Assembly (NCBI RefSeq): GCF_023101665.1
Contig: NZ_CP082161.1
Location: 2,170,001-2,234,000, forward strand
Source of the DNA: Bradyrhizobium sp. 195
Lineage (GTDB): Bacteria > Pseudomonadota > Alphaproteobacteria > Rhizobiales > Xanthobacteraceae
Direction of reading: 5' to 3'
DNA: 64,000 nt
Shown: piece by piece, positions 28,032-36,122 of the stretch
Layout: each line of letters begins with the position of its first letter
Numbering within the stretch: position 1 is the stretch's first letter
Made by a program: the position numbers and the translations under genes
The notes under the pieces: generated by a model
Databases searched by the model: none
Told to the model about the DNA's origin: nothing
Seen by the model: the letters and a program-made list of their open reading frames with translations, nothing else

Positions 28032-29975
28032 ATGTACAACGATTCTCTATTCAACGCTTTCGCTCGGTCGTTCGAGGCGAGAAGCCAGCACGACATGTCG
28101 ATGGCGGAATATCTGGAATCGTGTCGAAGCGATCCCATGAAATACGCGAACGCGGCCGAACGACTTCTAGCAGCGATCGGTGACCCCCAGACGATTGACA
28201 CGGCCAAGGACCCACGCCTTGGCCGTATTTTTTTGAACCGCACGATCCGTACCTATCCGGCCTTCGCCGGCTTCTACGGCATGGAAGAAACCATCGAGCG
28301 CATCGTTGGTTTCTTCCGCCATGCGGCGCAGGGCCTGGAGGAACGCAAGCAGATCCTCTATTTGCTCGGGCCGGTCGGCGGCGGCAAATCCTCGCTCGCC
28401 GAGCGGCTGAAGTCGCTGATGGAAGTGCATCCGATCTACGTGCTCAAGGCCGGCGACGAGCTCTCGCCCGTGTTCGAGAGCCCGCTCAGCCTGTTCGATC
28501 CGGATAACCTCGGGCCGATGCTGGAGGAGAAGTACGGCATTCCGCGCCGGCGTCTCACCGGCCTGATGAGCCCGTGGTGCTACAAGCGGCTCGAAGCCTT
28601 CGGCGGCGACATCTCGCAATTCCGCGTCGCCAAGATTCAGCCGTCGCGGCTGCGCCAGATCGCAGTCTCCAAGACCGAGCCCGGTGACGAGAACAACCAG
28701 GACATCTCCTCGCTGGTCGGCAAGGTCGACATCCGCAAGCTCGAGACCTACGCGCAGAACGATCCCGACGCCTACAGCTATTCCGGCGGCCTCAACCGCG
28801 CCAACCAGGGCGTGCTCGAGTTCGTCGAGATGTTCAAGGCGCCGATCAAGATGCTGCACCCGCTGCTCACCGCGACGCAGGAAGGCAACTACATCGGTAC
28901 CGAGAATATCGGCGCGATCCCGTTCACCGGCGTGATCCTCGCGCACTCCAACGAGGCCGAGTGGGCGAGCTTCAAGTCCAACAAGAACAACGAAGCATTC
29001 ATCGACCGCATCTGCGTGATCAAGGTGCCTTACTGCCTGCGCGTCACCGAAGAGCAGAAGATCTACGAGAAGCTGATCCAGGGCTCCGAGCTCGCCTCGG
29101 CCCCTTGCGCGCCCTCGACGTTGGAGACGCTGGCGCGGTTCTCGGTGATGTCGCGCCTGCGCAAGCACGAGAACTCCACCCTGTTCGGCAAGATGCGGGT
29201 TTACGACGGCGAGAGCCTGAAGGAATCCGATCCGAAGGCGCGCAGCGTCCAGGAATATCGCGACGCCGCCGGCGTCGACGAGGGCATGGACGGCGTCTCC
29301 ACCCGCTTCGCCTTCAAGATCCTGGCTGCCACTTTCAACCACGATCCGCAGGAAGTCGCCGCGGACGCCGTGCACCTGATGTACGCGCTGGAGCAGTCGA
29401 TCAAACGCGAGCAACTGCCGGAGGAAGTCGAGAAGCGCTATCTCGAATTCATCAAGGCGGATCTGGCGCCGCGTTACGCCGAGTTCATCGGCAACGAGAT
29501 CCAGAAGGCGTATCTGGAATCCTACTCGGATTACGGCCAGAACCTGTTCGATCGCTACGTCGACTATGCCGACGCCTGGATCGAGGACCAGGACTTCAAG
29601 GATCCGGACACCGGCCAGCTGCTCGATCGCGAGCTTTTGAACCAGGAGCTGACGAAAATCGAGAAACCGGCGGGCATCGCCAACCCCAAGGATTTCCGCA
29701 ACGAGGTCGTCAAATTCTCGTTACGATCGCGGGCCCAGAACGGCGGCAAGAATCCGACCTGGACCTCCTACGAGAAGATTCGCGACGTGATCGAAAAGAG
29801 GATATTCTCCCAGGTCGAGGACCTGCTTCCGGTCATCTCCTTCGGGTCGAAGAAGGACGGCGAGACGGAGAAGAAGCATGGCGAGTTCGTCGCACGCATG
29901 GTGGAGCGCGGCTACACCGAGCGTCAGGTTCGCCGGCTCGTCGAATGGTACATGCGCGTGAAGCAGGCCGGTTGA
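28032..29975 (+). CDS. prkA: PrkA family serine protein kinase (YeaG)
   Basis: A 647-residue cytoplasmic protein. An AAA-type N-terminal part carries Walker A GPVGGGKSS (113-121), and the C-terminal PrkA domain holds the kinase-like fold (FMSYFSFG-type C-terminal half). Conserved blocks include RTYPAFAGFYGMEETIERIV, SGGLNRANQGVLEFVEMFKAP and GVILAHSNEAEW. YeaG/PrkA proteins phosphorylate serine/threonine targets in stationary phase and nitrogen starvation. The gene heads prkA-yeaH-spoVR with a 25-base gap to yeaH, and a consensus EcfG promoter precedes it. Confidence 0.95.
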   Translation: MYNDSLFNAFARSFEARSQHDMSMAEYLESCRSDPMKYANAAERLLAAIGDPQTIDTAKDPRLGRIFLNRTIRTYPAFAGFYGMEETIERIVGFFRHAAQGLEERKQILYLLGPVGGGKSSLAERLKSLMEVHPIYVLKAGDELSPVFESPLSLFDPDNLGPMLEEKYGIPRRRLTGLMSPWCYKRLEAFGGDISQFRVAKIQPSRLRQIAVSKTEPGDENNQDISSLVGKVDIRKLETYAQNDPDAYSYSGGLNRANQGVLEFVEMFKAPIKMLHPLLTATQEGNYIGTENIGAIPFTGVILAHSNEAEWASFKSNKNNEAFIDRICVIKVPYCLRVTEEQKIYEKLIQGSELASAPCAPSTLETLARFSVMSRLRKHENSTLFGKMRVYDGESLKESDPKARSVQEYRDAAGVDEGMDGVSTRFAFKILAATFNHDPQEVAADAVHLMYALEQSIKREQLPEEVEKRYLEFIKADLAPRYAEFIGNEIQKAYLESYSDYGQNLFDRYVDYADAWIEDQDFKDPDTGQLLDRELLNQELTKIEKPAGIANPKDFRNEVVKFSLRSRAQNGGKNPTWTSYEKIRDVIEKRIFSQVEDLLPVISFGSKKDGETEKKHGEFVARMVERGYTERQVRRLVEWYMRVKQAG

Positions 29976-30000
29976 GGCGGAGTGGGAGGCGAATGGTAAA

Positions 30001-31284
30001 GTGCCCATTCACATTATTGACAGGCGCCTGAATCCAGGCGGCAAGAGTCTTGAGAACCGCCAGCGGTTCTTGCGTCGGGCCAAGTCCCTGGTGCAGGGCG
30101 CCGTCAAGAAGACCTCGCAGGAACGCGACATCAAGGACGTCCTGGAGGGGGGCGAAGTCACGATTCCCCTCGACGGCATGCACGAGCCGCGCTTCCGCCG
30201 CGAAGGCGGAACGCGCGACATGGTGCTGCCCGGCAACAAGAAGTTCATCGAGGGCGACTATCTCCAGCGCTCCGGCCAGGGCAGTGCCAAGGATTCAGGC
30301 CCGGGCGAAGGCGACAGCGAGGACGCGTTCCGTTTCGTGTTGAGTCGTGACGAGTTCGTCGATCTCTTCCTCGACGATCTCGAGCTGCCGGATCTTGCCA
30401 AGCGCAAGATCGCGCATACCGAGAGCGAGGGCATTCAGCGCGCCGGCTACACCACGTCGGGCTCGCCCGCCAACATCTCGGTGAGCCGGACGGTGAAGCT
30501 CGCGCTGGCGCGCCGTATCGCGCTCAAGCGTCCCCGCAAGGAGGAGATCGAGGAGCTGGAAGCCGCGATCGCCGCATGCACCGACGAGGACGAGCGTGAG
30601 GTGCTGCTCGCCCAGCTGGAAAAGCTGAAAGCGAAGACCAAGCGCATTCCCTTCATCGATCCGCTCGATATCCGCTACCGCCGCTTCGAGACGGTGCCCA
30701 AGCCCGTTGCGCAGGCCGTGATGTTCTGCCTGATGGACGTGTCGGGCTCGATGTCCGAGCACATGAAGGATCTCGCCAAGCGCTTCTACATGCTGCTCTA
30801 CGTGTTCCTCAAGCGCCGCTACAAGCATGTCGAGATCGTTTTCATCCGCCACACCGACCGCGCCGAGGAGGTCGACGAGCAGACCTTCTTCTACGGCCCG
30901 GCCTCGGGCGGCACGCTGGTCTCCAGCGCGCTGCAGGCGATGCACGAGATCGTGCGCGAGCGTTTCAACCCGTCGGACTGGAACATCTATGCCGCGCAAG
31001 CCTCCGACGGCGACAATTCCTATTCCGACGGCGAGCTTACGGGCATGCTGCTGACCGACAAGATCCTGCCGGTCTGCCAGTTCTTTGCCTATCTCGAGGT
31101 CGGGGAATCAGGCGGCAGCGCCTTCGATCTCTCCGACTCCTCGCTGTGGACTCTCTATGAGCGCCTGCGCAACAGCGGCGCACCGCTCTCGATGCGCAAG
31201 GTCTCGGAACGCAGCGAGATCTTTCCGGTGTTCCACGATTTGTTTCAGCGTCGCGAAACTGCCCAGGAGAAGGCCGCTCCATGA
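30001..31284 (+). CDS. yeaH: YeaH/YhbH family protein (DUF444), VWA-like
   Basis: A 427-residue protein starting at GTG 30001 (PIHIIDRRLNPGGKSLENRQRFLRR). It has a charged N-terminal half, a coiled-coil-prone stretch (about 178-214) and a von Willebrand A-like domain with the metal-site motif DVSGSMSE (246-253). The family nearly always accompanies prkA and spoVR, and its biochemical role is unsettled. It overlaps spoVR by four bases. Confidence 0.93.
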   Translation: MPIHIIDRRLNPGGKSLENRQRFLRRAKSLVQGAVKKTSQERDIKDVLEGGEVTIPLDGMHEPRFRREGGTRDMVLPGNKKFIEGDYLQRSGQGSAKDSGPGEGDSEDAFRFVLSRDEFVDLFLDDLELPDLAKRKIAHTESEGIQRAGYTTSGSPANISVSRTVKLALARRIALKRPRKEEIEELEAAIAACTDEDEREVLLAQLEKLKAKTKRIPFIDPLDIRYRRFETVPKPVAQAVMFCLMDVSGSMSEHMKDLAKRFYMLLYVFLKRRYKHVEIVFIRHTDRAEEVDEQTFFYGPASGGTLVSSALQAMHEIVRERFNPSDWNIYAAQASDGDNSYSDGELTGMLLTDKILPVCQFFAYLEVGESGGSAFDLSDSSLWTLYERLRNSGAPLSMRKVSERSEIFPVFHDLFQRRETAQEKAAP

Positions 31285-32819
31285 CGGAACGATTGTTCGA
31301 AGGCGCGGATTGGGATTTCCACACCCTGCAGCGCATCACCGATGCCTGCGAGGAGGTGGCGCTGAAAGATCTCGGGCTCGACGTCTATCCGAACCAGATC
31401 GAGGTGATTACCGCCGAGCAGATGCTGGATGCGTATTCGTCGGTCGGCATGCCGCTGTTCTACAAGCACTGGTCGTTCGGCAAGCATTTTGCGTACCACG
31501 AGGCGTCCTATCGCAAGGGCCTGATGGGCCTCGCCTATGAGATCGTGATCAACTCCTCGCCTTGCATCTCCTATCTGATGGAGGAGAACACGGCGACGAT
31601 GCAGACGCTGGTGATCGCCCACGCCGCCTTTGGCCACAACCACTTCTTCAAGAACAATTATCTGTTCAAGCAGTGGACCGACGCCGACGGCATCCTGGAT
31701 TATCTCGACTTCGCCAAGACGTATGTCATGCAGTGCGAGGAGCGCTACGGCCGCATCGACGTCGAGCGCACGCTGGATGCCGCGCACGCGCTGATGTCGC
31801 ACGGCATCGACCGCTATCCCGGCAAGAAGAAGCTGGATCTGCGCGCCGAGGAGAAGCGGGCAGGGCGCCGCCGTCAGCACGAGGAGGAGGTCTTCAACGA
31901 CCTCTGGCGCACCGTGCCCAAGGGCGCTGCCAAAAGCCGGACGGCACTCAGCATCGAGCGCCGCCGCAAGCTGCTCGGCCTGCCGCAGGAAAACTTGCTC
32001 TACTTCTTGGAGAAGAGTGCGCCGCGCCTGGCACCGTGGCAGCGCGAGCTGCTGCGCATCGTCCGCCACATCGCGCAATATTTCTATCCGCAGAGCCAGA
32101 CCAAGGTGATGAACGAGGGGACGGCCACCTACGTCCACTATCGCATCATGACCAAGCTGCATCAGCAGGGCCGCATCAGCGACGGCAATTTCCTCGAATT
32201 CCTGGGATCGCACACCAACGTGGTGTTCCAGCCCGAATTCGACGATCAGCGCTTCTCCGGCTTCAATCCCTATGCGCTCGGCTTTGCCGTGATGCAGGAT
32301 ATCGAGCGCATCGTCACCCGACCGGAAGATGAGGACCGCGAGTGGTTCCCTGACATTGCCGGCAAGAACGACGTGATGGGCGTGCTGCGCGACGTCTGGG
32401 CCAACTATCGCGACGAAAGCTTCATCGCGCAGTTCCTGAGCCCGAAGCTGATGCGGCACTTCCGCATGTTCCACCTGCATGACGATCCCGAGGAGCGCGC
32501 CGGTATCCGGGTCGATGCCATCCATGACGAGCGCGGTTTCCGCCGCGTGCGGCGCGAGCTGGCGCGGCAGCACGATGTCGGCTTCATCGACGCCAATATC
32601 GAGGTGGTCGACGTCGATCTCTCCGGCGACCGCCGCCTGATCCTGCATCACCACGTCATCAAGGGCTCGCAGCTCAACGAGACCGATGCCAAGCGGGTGC
32701 TGCAGCATCTGGCCGATCTCTGGACCTACGACGTCTCGCTGATCGAGGTCGATGCCAACGACAAGGTCATGCGCGAGTACGTCGTGAGCCCGCGCCCGAT
32801 CCCCGCGGCGGTGGCGTGA
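31281..32819 (+). CDS. SpoVR family protein (YcgB)
   Basis: A 512-residue protein with typical SpoVR blocks: DWDFHTLQRITDACEEVALKDLGLDVYPNQIEVI near the start, KHWSFGKHFAYHE, and NEGTATYVHYRIMTKLHQQG with a His/Glu-rich metalloenzyme-like character. Named for a Bacillus spore-cortex gene, the family is widespread in non-sporulating bacteria and co-occurs with PrkA and YeaH under stress. It overlaps yeaH by four bases (ATGA) and ends the operon. Confidence 0.93.
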   Translation: MTERLFEGADWDFHTLQRITDACEEVALKDLGLDVYPNQIEVITAEQMLDAYSSVGMPLFYKHWSFGKHFAYHEASYRKGLMGLAYEIVINSSPCISYLMEENTATMQTLVIAHAAFGHNHFFKNNYLFKQWTDADGILDYLDFAKTYVMQCEERYGRIDVERTLDAAHALMSHGIDRYPGKKKLDLRAEEKRAGRRRQHEEEVFNDLWRTVPKGAAKSRTALSIERRRKLLGLPQENLLYFLEKSAPRLAPWQRELLRIVRHIAQYFYPQSQTKVMNEGTATYVHYRIMTKLHQQGRISDGNFLEFLGSHTNVVFQPEFDDQRFSGFNPYALGFAVMQDIERIVTRPEDEDREWFPDIAGKNDVMGVLRDVWANYRDESFIAQFLSPKLMRHFRMFHLHDDPEERAGIRVDAIHDERGFRRVRRELARQHDVGFIDANIEVVDVDLSGDRRLILHHHVIKGSQLNETDAKRVLQHLADLWTYDVSLIEVDANDKVMREYVVSPRPIPAAVA

Positions 32820-32857
32820 GGGCGGTCGGCCACACACACAGAAGCGCGTTGATGTGC

Positions 32858-32996
32858 GCTCGCCCCTTGTGGGAGAGGGCCGCGACGCCGGCAGATACAA
32901 GCTCGTTTGGGTGAGGGGTATCTCTCCGCACCGTGCCTCGTCGATGGAGACCCCTCATCCGGCGCTTCGCGCCACCTTCTCCCACAAGGGGCGAAG
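32858..32996. repeat. Intergenic inverted repeat (CGCCCCTTGTGGGAGAGG type)
   Basis: The left arm GCTCGCCCCTTGTGGGAGAGG (about 32858-32878) pairs with the right arm CCTTCTCCCACAAGGGGCGA (about 32976-32995); smaller matches such as GTGAGGGG/CCCCTCATCC lie inside. It fills the space between the converging spoVR and DUF1801 genes. Its type resembles dispersed Bradyrhizobium palindromes. Confidence 0.8.
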
Positions 32997-33026
32997 GAAG
33001 GCGTTCGAGGCTGCACAAAGATCTCT

Positions 33027-33464
33027 CTACGCCGATCGCTTCTTCGCCGGTTTCTTCTTCAGCATATTCAGCTCGACCGCCGCGCGGATCAGCGCCTTCA
33101 GCGCCTTCTCGTTGATCTTCTCGCCCTCGCGAATGTCGATCGCGCGGCGCACATTTCCGTCGAGGCTGGAATTGAACAGGCCGGCCGGATCCTCCAGCGC
33201 CGCGCCCTTGGCGAAGGTCATCTTCACCACCGCCTTGTAGGTCTCGCCGGTGCAGATGATGCCGTCGTGCTCCCATACGGGAACGCCGCGCCATTTCCAC
33301 TCCTCGACGACATCAGGGTCGGCCTGCTTGATCAGGCCGCGAATCCGTCCCAGCATCTCGCCGCGCCAATCGCCGAGCTCCTTGATCCTGCCGTCGATCA
33401 TTTTGGAGGGAGACGGCCCATTCGCGTCCTTTGCGCCGCTCTTCTTCGCCATCGCCTTCTTCAC
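33027..33464 (-). CDS. DUF1801 domain-containing protein
   Basis: A 145-residue protein with DGRIKELGDWRGEMLGRIRGLIKQADPDVVEEWKW and KMTFAKGAALEDP, the DUF1801 fold (YdhG-like, small alpha/beta proteins of unknown biochemical role, often near ArsR/SRPBCC pairs). The ends are lysine-rich. GTG 33464 has a GAGG ribosome site and overlaps the preceding small membrane gene (GTGA), so it belongs to the ArsR operon. MAKK at 33452 is an alternative start. Confidence 0.85.
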   Translation of the reverse strand: MKKAMAKKSGAKDANGPSPSKMIDGRIKELGDWRGEMLGRIRGLIKQADPDVVEEWKWRGVPVWEHDGIICTGETYKAVVKMTFAKGAALEDPAGLFNSSLDGNVRRAIDIREGEKINEKALKALIRAAVELNMLKKKPAKKRSA

Positions 33465-33685
33465 GAGCTTGCCTCACTGCGCACGCCGTCGCGCTGGTCG
33501 AGATAGGGCAGCGCGAACAGATAGAGCCCGGTCGCGAGCAGCGGGATCAGCGGCACCAGCGCCAGGAAACCGATCCAGACGGCCTGGACCTGCATGGTCA
33601 TCGCCACGATGTTGGCGATGACCGCGAGCGTGAAAGCCATCGACAGCCAGCGATGAATCTGCCGAACCCACATATGCGTGCTCAC
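33461..33685 (-). CDS. Small two-helix membrane protein
   Basis: A 74-residue protein from GTG 33685, which has an almost perfect AAAGGAGGT ribosome site 6 bases before it. The sequence is mostly two membrane helices (MAFTLAVIANIVAMTM and WIGFLALVPLIPLLATGLYLF) with short basic ends. No family function is recognised. It lies between the SRPBCC gene and the DUF1801 gene, overlapping the latter by four bases, so it is co-transcribed with the ArsR operon. Confidence 0.75.
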   Translation of the reverse strand: MSTHMWVRQIHRWLSMAFTLAVIANIVAMTMQVQAVWIGFLALVPLIPLLATGLYLFALPYLDQRDGVRSEASS

Positions 33686-33728
33686 TAGAGACCTCCTTTG
33701 AGATTGATCGGAATGGACGCCGGCGGAG

Positions 33729-34160
33729 CTAGTCAGCGCGCGCCAGCACCTCGTCCAGCTTGTTGAAGAACTGCTTCCAGCCGGCATGCGCGCCGCCATA
33801 GGCCTGCTTCTGCGTCGGGCCGAAGCCCGCCTGCTCGACGCGCAAATGCGTGCCCGCGCTCGTCGGCGTGAGCGTGAAGGTCACGACGCTTTTGAGGTCG
33901 AAGGCGGAATCCTCATGCGAGAAATTCCAGGTATAGGCGAGGCTCTTCTGCGGCTCGATGGTGAGCACCTCGCAGTCCAGCACGCCGCCCCATTCGCCGC
34001 GCAGATTGAAACGATGACCGACTGATGGCTTGAAGTCGTTCTTCATCAGCCATTCCTCGATCAGATGCGGCTGCGTCAGCGCGCGCCAGAGCCGCTCGGG
34101 CGGAAAGGCAAATTCGCGCTCGACGACCACGGAGCGCGTCTGGCTTGAGGCTTCAGTCAT
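33729..34160 (-). CDS. SRPBCC (AHSA1-type START) domain protein
   Basis: A 143-residue single-domain protein with VVVEREFAFPPERLWRALTQPHLIEEWLMKNDF and GGVLDCEVLTIEPQKSLAYTWNF, typical of AHSA1/CalC-like ligand-binding folds. The ligand is unknown. The start overlaps the ArsR stop by four bases. ArsR plus AHSA1 pairs are common in soil bacteria, where the SRPBCC protein is thought to bind the compound sensed or a related one. Confidence 0.9.
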   Translation of the reverse strand: MTEASSQTRSVVVEREFAFPPERLWRALTQPHLIEEWLMKNDFKPSVGHRFNLRGEWGGVLDCEVLTIEPQKSLAYTWNFSHEDSAFDLKSVVTFTLTPTSAGTHLRVEQAGFGPTQKQAYGGAHAGWKQFFNKLDEVLARAD

Positions 34161-34480
34161 TGGTCCATCCTCTTCAGGAGATCGTCGAGCGCGTCGAGCC
34201 GCCGCTGCCAGAAGCCGGCCATCTGGCTGGTCCAGTCGATCAGCGGATCGAGCGCGCCGGGCAGTGCGCTGTAATGAGTCTGCCGTCCTTCATGGCGGTC
34301 ACGTACGAGGCCGGCCTGCTTCAGCGCGCCGAGATGTTTCGAAACCGCAGGCTGTGAAACGCCCGATAGCGCCGTCAGTGCCCCGACCGTCTGCTCGCCC
34401 TCGCGGCACAGCCGCTCGAAAATCGCCCGCCTTGTGGGGTCGGCGAGCGTCCTGAACAGGAGATCGGGGGCGGGGGACAT
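34157..34480 (-). CDS. ArsR-family transcriptional regulator
   Basis: A 107-residue winged-helix protein: LLFRTLADPTRRAIFERLC, then the recognition helix LSGVSQPAVSKHLGALKQAGLV and the wing RDRHEGRQTHYSA. It has no metal-binding ELCVCDL motif, so it is the metal-independent type usually paired with SRPBCC genes. Two CATAAC-N6-GTTATG palindromes lie directly upstream over its own promoter, so it very likely represses its own operon. Confidence 0.93.
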   Translation of the reverse strand: MSPAPDLLFRTLADPTRRAIFERLCREGEQTVGALTALSGVSQPAVSKHLGALKQAGLVRDRHEGRQTHYSALPGALDPLIDWTSQMAGFWQRRLDALDDLLKRMDQ

Positions 34481-34486
34481 GGAGAT

Positions 34487-34530
34487 CCATAACCAGGAAG
34501 TTATGGATTACTCATAACCGTAGAGTTATG
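34487..34530. promoter_or_regulatory. Tandem ArsR operator (two CATAAC-N6-GTTATG palindromes)
   Basis: Site 1 is CCATAAC-caggaa-GTTATGG (34487-34506). Site 2 is CATAAC-cgtaga-GTTATG (34513-34530). The arms are perfect, the spacers have the same length, and the centres are 25 bases apart. Site 1 ends seven bases before the arsR start codon and site 2 lies across the promoter. The shape and position fit autoregulation by the adjacent ArsR protein. Confidence 0.75.
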
Positions 34531-34540
34531 GGTGAGTCAA
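34512..34540 (-). promoter_or_regulatory. Promoter of the ArsR-SRPBCC operon
   Basis: On the minus strand TTGACT (34540-34535) and TTATGA (34517-34512) are 17 bases apart, a good housekeeping-sigma match. Operator site 2 covers most of the spacer and -10, and site 1 covers the likely start point, so bound repressor would block polymerase directly. Confidence 0.6.
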
Positions 34541-34573
34541 GCGGGATTGGAAGGTGAGGCGCTCGCTGTCGCT

Positions 34574-34662
34574 CCGTCATTGCGAGCGCAGCGAAGCAAT
34601 CCAGACTTCGTCCTCAGAGGCAGTCTGGATTGCTTCGTCGCAAGGGCTCCTCGCAATGACGG
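34574..34662. repeat. Dispersed hairpin repeat, CGTCATTGCGAG family, copy 1
   Basis: The left arm CCGTCATTGCGAGCGCAGCG plus AAGCAATCCAGA mirrors the right arm TCTGGATTGCTTCGTCGCAA plus TCGCAATGACGG. Four other copies occur in this window (48679, 51034, 56325, 58807), all between genes. It is about 85 bases long with a short variable loop. Confidence 0.9.
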
Positions 34663-34688
34663 AGAATGTGGCACCGCCATGCGCACTG

Positions 34689-35136
34689 CTACGGCCGCAG
34701 ATACAAAAACCCCTGCGACTGCAGCTCCACGAGGCGGACCACGCCGCCTTTCTCAGCATTGACAAAGCCGGGCAGCAGATCCGTCAGCGTGACGTTCTGC
34801 GCCTTCATCGTGTTGCCGCAAGCGGCGAGCTCGACGCCGCCCTTGGAGAATTCGCCGACCCGCTTGCTGACATCGGTTGGCCTGCGCCCCGTGGAATGCC
34901 TTCAGCGCGGGACCGTGGATCACGAGCGCGAGCGTGACGTGCTCGGGGCCGCCGACGCCGTCGATGTGGTTCTGGATGTTGCCGAGCACGAAATTGACCT
35001 TCTCGGCATCGCTGAGGTGATAGACGACCTTCAGCTTGTTGCCCGCGCCGGCTTCGGTGGCGGCCCGTGCACGCGAGGCGCCAAAGGCTGCGCCGAAAGC
35101 CGAAATGGCGCTCCATAAGATGTTCCGGCGATTCAT
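34689..35136 (-). pseudogene. DsrE-like periplasmic protein, frameshifted
   Basis: Translation from ATG 35136 (AAGGAGGT ribosome site) gives a signal peptide or Tat-like leader (MNRRNILWSAISAFGAAFG, cut near ARA) and a DsrE/F-like domain (LKVVYHLSDAEKVNFVLGNIQNHID, VTLALVIHGPALKAFHGAQAN). The frame breaks near 34875-34878: the rest of the domain (DVSKRVGEFSKGGVELAACGNTM and a C-terminal GFLYLRP) is in another frame and stops at 34689-34691. Either one extra base or two missing bases would explain it. This is a recent mutation or a base-calling error. It lies 40 bases after the secreted unknown protein and may share its transcript. Confidence 0.8.
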
Positions 35137-35176
35137 GGCGACCTCCTTCGACTGATCCCAGTTCGCCGGACAGATA

Positions 35177-35797
35177 TCATTTGTGGCGCAGCGCTGCGAG
35201 TTCCTTGCGGTCGGTGACCAGCGAGGCGCATTCGCTATTGTCGGTGCGGTCGAGGCGGAAAATCTTGTCATCGGCGCCGGCCACCAGCGATTGCTCGGCA
35301 TCGTCGTCCGGCTTGTTGTTCTGCCAGACCCGCACCCGTTCGAGCCGCACGATCGCCGACTTGTCGTCCTTCGACAGCGCAACGCCGATGCCGCCGCCCT
35401 CGCAGTCGACGCCGCAGCCGAGACGAACCTCGCTGCCGTTCCTGGTGAACACGGCGTGGTTGCACGAGCCGCTGGAGTCGAAATCGCCGCTGCGGTGACG
35501 GTACCTGAAGCCGAGACGGAAGGAGTTGTGCAGCTCCTTGTCCTCCTTGTCGACCTCCGCGGAGATCAGCAGCTTCATCGCGGCGACCTTCTGCTTCGGG
35601 TGCCGCGCCAGATGATCGGCATCGTAGCGTCGGACGAAGCAGGCGTAGGCCTCGTTGCCGGGCGCGCCCGAATACATGCGCGTATTGAAGGTTTCGGCTT
35701 CGGCCTTGCTGGCCTCACGAATGTCATCGCCTTCCTCGGCCACGGCGGCGCTGGTCAGCGCAGCCAAAATGAAGGCAGCAAAGAGGGAGAGCTTCAT
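35177..35797 (-). CDS. Secreted protein of unknown function
   Basis: A 206-residue protein with a clear signal peptide (MKLSLFAAFILAALTSAAVA, cleavage after about 20). The mature part has six cysteines (YACFVRRYD, GSCNHAVF, RLGCGVDCEGG, SECASL), suggesting disulfides in the periplasm, and a Gly-rich stretch at GVDCEGGGIGVALS. I do not recognise the family. It is followed by the frameshifted DsrE-like gene. Confidence 0.75.
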   Translation of the reverse strand: MKLSLFAAFILAALTSAAVAEEGDDIREASKAEAETFNTRMYSGAPGNEAYACFVRRYDADHLARHPKQKVAAMKLLISAEVDKEDKELHNSFRLGFRYRHRSGDFDSSGSCNHAVFTRNGSEVRLGCGVDCEGGGIGVALSKDDKSAIVRLERVRVWQNNKPDDDAEQSLVAGADDKIFRLDRTDNSECASLVTDRKELAALRHK

Positions 35798-36122
35798 GAC
35801 GGCCTCGAGCGCGTGTCGATTTCTATCGCAGCAGGATAGAGCTGCTATCTGTTAGACGCAGGCGCGGTGCCCCGCGTTCAACCGTCCCAATCGCTCCTGC
35901 GGCCACCGCGATGCCGACTCGGGCCAGTGGTTTTCAGGCCAGAGCCTTAGTCACAGAGGGGATCAAGAAGGTTCAAGCGGTGGGGCGCCTTCGTTCCTCG
36001 GAACCCGATGCCGCCCGATGCTCTGACATTGTCTCGGTTCGTCAATGTGATAGCCTTCACAGACGACCGCCTTTGGCAGTCGTAAGCTGGGGCTGCCTTG
36101 TCAGTATGTGGAGTCCCCCGCG
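35798..36122. other. Intergenic region, no gene seen
   Basis: These 325 bases separate the divergent secreted-protein gene and the cyclase gene. I see no credible open frame with a ribosome site, no long hairpin and no consensus promoter. A small inverted repeat (ATCGCAGCAGGATAGAGCTGCTAT, about 35825-35848) lies close to the minus-strand start and may be part of its leader. Confidence 0.4.
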
